Notes under the pieces: model-generated | Database searches by the model: none | What the model was told of the DNA's origin: nothing | Seen by the model: the letters and a program-made list of their open reading frames with translations, nothing else | Translations under genes and position numbers: made by a program | Source: DATJSN01 sp035504095 | GTDB taxonomy: Bacteria > Planctomycetota > Phycisphaerae > WQYP01 | Reading direction: 5' to 3' | DNA: 64,000 nt | Assembly (NCBI GenBank): GCA_035504095.1 | Contig: DATJSN010000045.1 | Coordinates: 1-64,000 of the forward strand | Part shown: positions 61,065-64,000 of the stretch, one piece after another | Position numbering within the stretch: the stretch's first letter is position 1 | How the letters are laid out: each line of letters begins with the position of its first letter

Positions 61065-62387
61065 TTGCTTGATAGCGCCGGGAAAATCTTGGAATTAAGC
61101 CAACAATCAACATCTGGAAACGCAACGCTTCCCACGGACCCATTGCATCTGGGCAGGAAGATTATTCCTGGACTCGATGGCCTTCGCGGCGTGGCGATCC
61201 TCCTGGTCTTAATTATTCATTACGCCAGTTTTTGGCCGCGGGATTCACAGTTTTCCATGTATCTTTATCGCACGCTGGGAATTTGTACCACTGGCGTGCA
61301 GCTATTCTTTGTACTCTCAGGATTTCTGATTACAGGCATTCTGCTGGATTCCAAAGAAACAACGCTGCATTATTTTCGAAACTTTTACATGCGGCGTTTC
61401 CTGAGGATTTTTCCACTCTATTATGCCGCCGTAGCCATCTTCAGCATTTATGCGCTGGCGCTGGCATTTGGGGCGGTTCGTCCCGGACAGATGCTGGGAT
61501 TCGAAAACAACGCTGCTTTGAATCCACACGAATACCTTTCATACCTGCCATGGCTTTTGACCTATACATCGAATTTCTGGTCCATGATCCACAACGAATT
61601 GATGCATGTTGTAGGGCCTTATTGGACCCTGGCCATCGAAGAGCAGTTTTATCTGGTTTGGCCTTTATTAGTCTTTTTCCTGCCCCGCAAGGCTGTGCTT
61701 TGGACGAGCATTGGTTTGGTGTTGGTCTCTGCGCTATGGTGGTGCCTCGCCGCAACTACTGCGATGGGCTACACCACGATTTACGTTGCCACTCCGGCTC
61801 AGGTAAACGCACTTGGCGCCGGGGCAATGCTTGCCGTCATGATGCGCGACCCAAAGATGCGATATTTGATGGCGAAGCTTTCATTACCTATACTGGCGAT
61901 CTCTGGAGTTATTATCGTTTTTGCCTTGGCATCGATTTGGACATCTAACTTCGATTGGTTTTCAGTGCACCCTGCGGTAACCCTGATTAAGACCACTGCT
62001 GGAAGCACCATCGAAATTCCGGGATTCTCGAGCGGCACGGTAAACGCTTTGTTATGGACTGTGATTGCGCTGTTTTACGCCGCTTTGCTGAGTTGTGTCC
62101 TTTTTTCGGGAGAAAAACGCGGCTTTCTGGGACAAGTGATGTCCTCCGGGATTATGACGTGGTTCGGCCGTTATAGTTATGGCATATACATCTTACATGT
62201 CGCGGTAATGTTTACTGTTTCGGACCTGATCAGCTTCGTCGGGCGTTTGACGCGGTTGTCGGGAACGACCGGTTTGCCATCGGTGCGTGTGCTGGTTTCG
62301 TTGATTTTGACCTGTGGGTTGGCATATTTGAGTTACCATCTGTTTGAGAAACGGTTTCTGGCGCTCAAACGCTTTTTCCCGGATTGA
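61065..62387 (+). CDS. Acyltransferase family 3 membrane protein (OafA/YrhL-like)
   Basis: About 440 residues. The start is unclear: TTG 61065 or TTG 61089. The catalytic segment PGLDGLRGVAILLVLIIHYA (with the active His) and RRFLRIFPLYYAAV are typical. About ten transmembrane helices follow, with WTLAIEEQFYLVWPLLVFFL and FGRYSYGIYILHVAVMF. These enzymes O-acetylate surface sugars, peptidoglycan or secreted metabolites. It lies between the zinc-ribbon gene and that gene's degenerate 3' copy. Confidence 0.9.
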   Translation: MLDSAGKILELSQQSTSGNATLPTDPLHLGRKIIPGLDGLRGVAILLVLIIHYASFWPRDSQFSMYLYRTLGICTTGVQLFFVLSGFLITGILLDSKETTLHYFRNFYMRRFLRIFPLYYAAVAIFSIYALALAFGAVRPGQMLGFENNAALNPHEYLSYLPWLLTYTSNFWSMIHNELMHVVGPYWTLAIEEQFYLVWPLLVFFLPRKAVLWTSIGLVLVSALWWCLAATTAMGYTTIYVATPAQVNALGAGAMLAVMMRDPKMRYLMAKLSLPILAISGVIIVFALASIWTSNFDWFSVHPAVTLIKTTAGSTIEIPGFSSGTVNALLWTVIALFYAALLSCVLFSGEKRGFLGQVMSSGIMTWFGRYSYGIYILHVAVMFTVSDLISFVGRLTRLSGTTGLPSVRVLVSLILTCGLAYLSYHLFEKRFLALKRFFPD

Positions 62388-62410
62388 AAATTTTGTGTTT
62401 TTTATCTCTT

Positions 62411-62446
62411 TCGTCGTGCCGTAGTCTCGTTGTGGTAAAGAATATT
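62411..62446. repeat. Direct repeat, first copy (TCGTCGTGCCG type)
   Basis: This segment (TCGTCGTGCCG ... TCGTTGTGGT ... AATATTC) recurs at 62637-62673 with a few changes. Both copies are followed within 20 bp by CACCTG. It lies in the 290-bp gap between the acyltransferase and RidA genes. Confidence 0.55.
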
Positions 62447-62453
62447 CCCGTCA

Positions 62454-62525
62454 CCGCACCTGAGCACCGAACAGATTAGTCAGGTCTCCGAACAACTCTC
62501 CACCATTCTCGCCGAAGAAATTTAA
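62454..62525 (+). pseudogene. Degenerate duplicate of the 3' end of the 60444-61055 gene
   Basis: Read in frame, 23 codons plus TAA encode PHLSTEQISQVSEQLSTI followed by LAEEI. The end of the 203-residue protein (60984-61055) has the same sequence except three residues (20 of 23 identical). Many differences are at third codon positions, so it decayed from a coding copy. No upstream part is recognisable, so only a remnant remains. It may be the scar of a tandem duplication that enclosed the acyltransferase. Confidence 0.75.
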
Positions 62526-62529
62526 TGTA

Positions 62530-62551
62530 GCTCAGGCTCTCCAGCCTGAGC
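62530..62551. repeat. GCTCAGGCT/AGCCTGAGC hairpin
   Basis: A perfect 9-bp stem (62530-62538 with 62543-62551) around CTCC, immediately after the duplicated gene end. Same AGGCT-CTCC-AGCCT type as at 63161. Confidence 0.6.
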
Positions 62552-62636
62552 ATTGTAGTAAATGGGCATGCTCCGCATGCCGTGGTTTCCGAAGTTTTAT
62601 TTTTGCCTTTGTACTTTTAATTTTTACTTCGTTGTC

Positions 62637-62673
62637 TCGTCGTGCCGTTGTGTCGTTGTGGTGAAAAATATTC
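62637..62673. repeat. Direct repeat, second copy (TCGTCGTGCCG type)
   Basis: Second copy of the repeat at 62411-62446. It ends 5 bp before the stop codon of the RidA gene on the other strand. Confidence 0.55.
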
Positions 62674-62677
62674 TCTG

Positions 62678-63142
62678 TTACTTCACCTGCGCCAGTAGCT
62701 CCACTTCCACCGCCGCATTCAGCGGCAGCGCCGCCACGCCGATCGTCGTTCGCGCATGCCGCCCGATCTCGCCGCAAACCGCCGCCAATAGATCGCTTGC
62801 CCCATTGGCCACCAGCGAATGCTGCTCAAACGCCGGATCGCACTGTACAAACACCCCCACCCGCACAATCCGCACTAGCCTGTCCCAATGACCGTCGATC
62901 ACATCCTTTAGCACCGCCAAAGCATTAACGGCGGCAAGCTTCGCCGCTTCCTTCGCCTGCTCTACGCTCACGGGGTTTGGAACCTTGCCCAGGTAGACGA
63001 CTTTCCCTTCGCGGCTCGGCAACTGCCCGCTGATAAAAACCAGTTGTCCGGTATTGACCGCAGTGACATAAGAAGCCACGGGCTTGGGCGCCGGCGGCAG
63101 AACCAGTCCCATCTTCTGTAAATTCTCTTCAATCGAATTCAT
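62678..63142 (-). CDS. RidA-family (YjgF/YER057c/UK114) protein
   Basis: 154 residues, longer than the usual 125-130, as in a known subgroup of RidA-like proteins. Visible features are GQLVFISGQLPSREGKVVYL, AAKLAAVNALAVLKDVI and VGVFVQCDPAF. The C terminus has ARTTIGVAALPLNAAVEVEL, with the family proline and glutamate. The arginine that binds substrate in canonical RidA is present in the ART segment. Members hydrolyse reactive enamine/imine intermediates or have other roles; the exact job is unknown. Cytoplasmic, transcribed alone. Confidence 0.88.
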   Translation of the reverse strand: MNSIEENLQKMGLVLPPAPKPVASYVTAVNTGQLVFISGQLPSREGKVVYLGKVPNPVSVEQAKEAAKLAAVNALAVLKDVIDGHWDRLVRIVRVGVFVQCDPAFEQHSLVANGASDLLAAVCGEIGRHARTTIGVAALPLNAAVEVELLAQVK

Positions 63143-63646
63143 AAAAAAACCTATAAATTGTAGAGCAGCCTCTCCAGGCTGCTCTATAGGAGAATAGGCT
63201 GGAGAGCCCTGTTCTACAATGCTCGGGCCAAAAGCCTAAGCTACTAATGCATTCTTCTCAATCATTTAAAAATCTAGCTCAGACTCCCCAGCATGAGCAT
63301 GTGACCGTAAGATTCACAGTTAATAAACGGTGGGTCCGCATGCTCACTAAACGCATTCGTCGACAATGCTGCATAAAGCAAAAATCTGTTTGACAAAACA
63401 AAAATATTAGCTATTATGATAATTGAAATATACCTATCCAAAAGGGCGATGGAGTTCGCCCTAACCGCCCCATGTCCATGGGGCTGATAACTCCTATCGG
63501 GCTTTACCCAATGGAAATATGTCAGCGCATTCGTGCTGGATTTCCTGCCCGTAGGGTTTTCAGTCGTAGCATTCCGGATAAGCAACTCGCGGATATTCTT
63601 CTCCGCGGATTCGCTTCTCTTAGGATGCTGAACATGGCGTGGCAAC
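63143..63646. other. Intergenic region of 504 bp with repeat hairpins
   Basis: Contains the hairpin listed at 63161-63186, a second similar one just after it (AGGCTGGAGAGCCC), and a GCTCAGACTCC motif near 63276. The right-hand 150 bp have an open frame (63472-63726, plus) that does not match a known protein and has an atypical composition; I see no gene in it. CRISPR-like or RNA-gene features are absent. Confidence 0.4.
63161..63186. repeat. 11-bp hairpin with CTCC loop
   Basis: TAGAGCAGCCT (63161-63171) and AGGCTGCTCTA (63176-63186) are perfect inverse complements around CTCC. Same AGGCT-CTCC-AGCCT type as at 62530. It begins 18 bp before the RidA start codon (upstream on the minus strand). 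Confidence 0.6.
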
Positions 63647-64000
63647 GTGCGAATTCTGATTCTCTCCGATATTCACGCCAATATTTGGGCGCTTCAGGCC
63701 GTGGAAAAAGACGCCGGTCCCGTTGATTATGTCCTTTGCGCGGGTGATTGTGTAACTTACGGCACTCGCCCCGGCGAAACTGTTCAATGGCTTCAATCGC
63801 ATCGCGCTATTGTCGTCAGAGGAAATCACGATCACGCAGCAGCCTTTAATCAGCACCCGCACGCCGCACCACAAAAAGCTCATTTGGCTCTGACCCTCAG
63901 AGATTGGACGCGATCTAAACTCCATGATGCTCAATTAAGCTGGCTCTCTCGGCTGCCGCTGGAACTAACCTGGGAAATTAACGGCGTCCGCTTTGTGCTG
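63647..64000 (+). CDS. Metallophosphoesterase, C-terminal part cut by window edge
   Basis: 118 visible codons from GTG 63647, the only start candidate after an in-frame stop at 63629. It has the calcineurin-like phosphoesterase metal motifs: LILSDIHANIWALQA (D-x-H), VLCAGDCVTYG (GD) and VVRGNHDHAAAF (GNHD/H). It belongs to the YfcE/MPP superfamily acting on phosphodiesters or phosphomonoesters; substrate unknown. The window ends before the final GHTH motif. Confidence 0.88.
   Translation, partial: MRILILSDIHANIWALQAVEKDAGPVDYVLCAGDCVTYGTRPGETVQWLQSHRAIVVRGNHDHAAAFNQHPHAAPQKAHLALTLRDWTRSKLHDAQLSWLSRLPLELTWEINGVRFVL

Noticed and set aside
61232..61948. 238-codon plus-strand frame
   Set aside because: Shifted-frame shadow of the acyltransferase gene, which has clear family motifs.
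63274..63645. 123-codon minus-strand frame in the last gap
   Set aside because: No ribosome site, no recognisable protein pattern, overlaps repeats and runs against the metallophosphoesterase leader.

Overview
This 64 kb window looks like the chromosome of a Gram-negative, planctomycete-type bacterium, most likely class Phycisphaerae or a relative. That is inferred from gene content and was not checked by a search. The evidence is a PEP-CTERM secreted protein, outer-membrane sugar genes (heptose epimerase HldD, a GT9 heptosyltransferase-like protein, a LegB-like dehydratase), an MCE/MlaD protein, an SpoIVB-type S55 peptidase, orphan VWA and TPR proteins, a SUF iron-sulfur operon, and ribosomal and tRNA-synthetase genes separated from their usual partners. 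Many genes start with GTG or TTG.

Layout. 1-7.4 kb: a truncated HAD hydrolase, a YacP-type NYN protein, dihydroorotase (pyrC), an MsbA-like exporter with a PDZ-like insertion, a secreted protein of unknown function, a VWA protein and a HEXXH protein. 7.5-14.3 kb: rpmH, a secreted beta-propeller protein, an S55 peptidase, a GT2-DUF2062 protein and a polysaccharide deacetylase. 14.3-22 kb (minus strand): trpS, a Sel1-repeat protein, rpmI, rplT, pheS, aguB-aguA (agmatine to putrescine) and hldD. 22-29 kb (plus strand): PTS enzyme I, a three-gene membrane/secreted module of unknown function and a TPR protein. 29-33 kb (minus strand): glgB, an MCE protein and a methyltransferase. 33.4-39.5 kb (plus strand): sufBCDSU plus a fusion of a cysteine-less A-type-carrier-like domain with a SufT/MIP18 domain, preceded by a sigma70-like promoter overlapped by a perfect palindrome. 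39.6-47.1 kb: a sulfotransferase and a methyltransferase, then a tightly overlapping six-gene surface-polysaccharide operon on the minus strand. 47.5-64 kb: a PEP-CTERM protein with promoter and terminator, a YyaL-type thioredoxin-domain protein, a HAD/DUF2090/GT2 operon, an alginate-lyase-family protein, tRNA-Gly(UCC), a GT39-like membrane protein, a Tat-exported GH36-like enzyme, an acyltransferase, RidA and a truncated metallophosphoesterase.

The most unusual feature is a repeat family. Two foldback elements of about 280 bp (24100-24378 and 60070-60349) share many conserved blocks, including a C(UUCG)G tetraloop and a small hairpin. They differ in paired arms where five positions change together to keep base pairing, which points to a structured RNA or a folded mobile DNA element. 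A 52-bp hairpin (22130-22181) and two lone 14-bp end sequences (41070, 55349) carry the same tip motif. Three of the tips sit directly in front of start codons.

Other points of interest are the cysteine-less carrier/SufT fusion, the suf operator, a LexA-box-like palindrome at 47264, the PDZ-like insertion in the exporter, and a duplicated 3' gene fragment at 62454-62525. I found no CRISPR array, transposase or phage genes.
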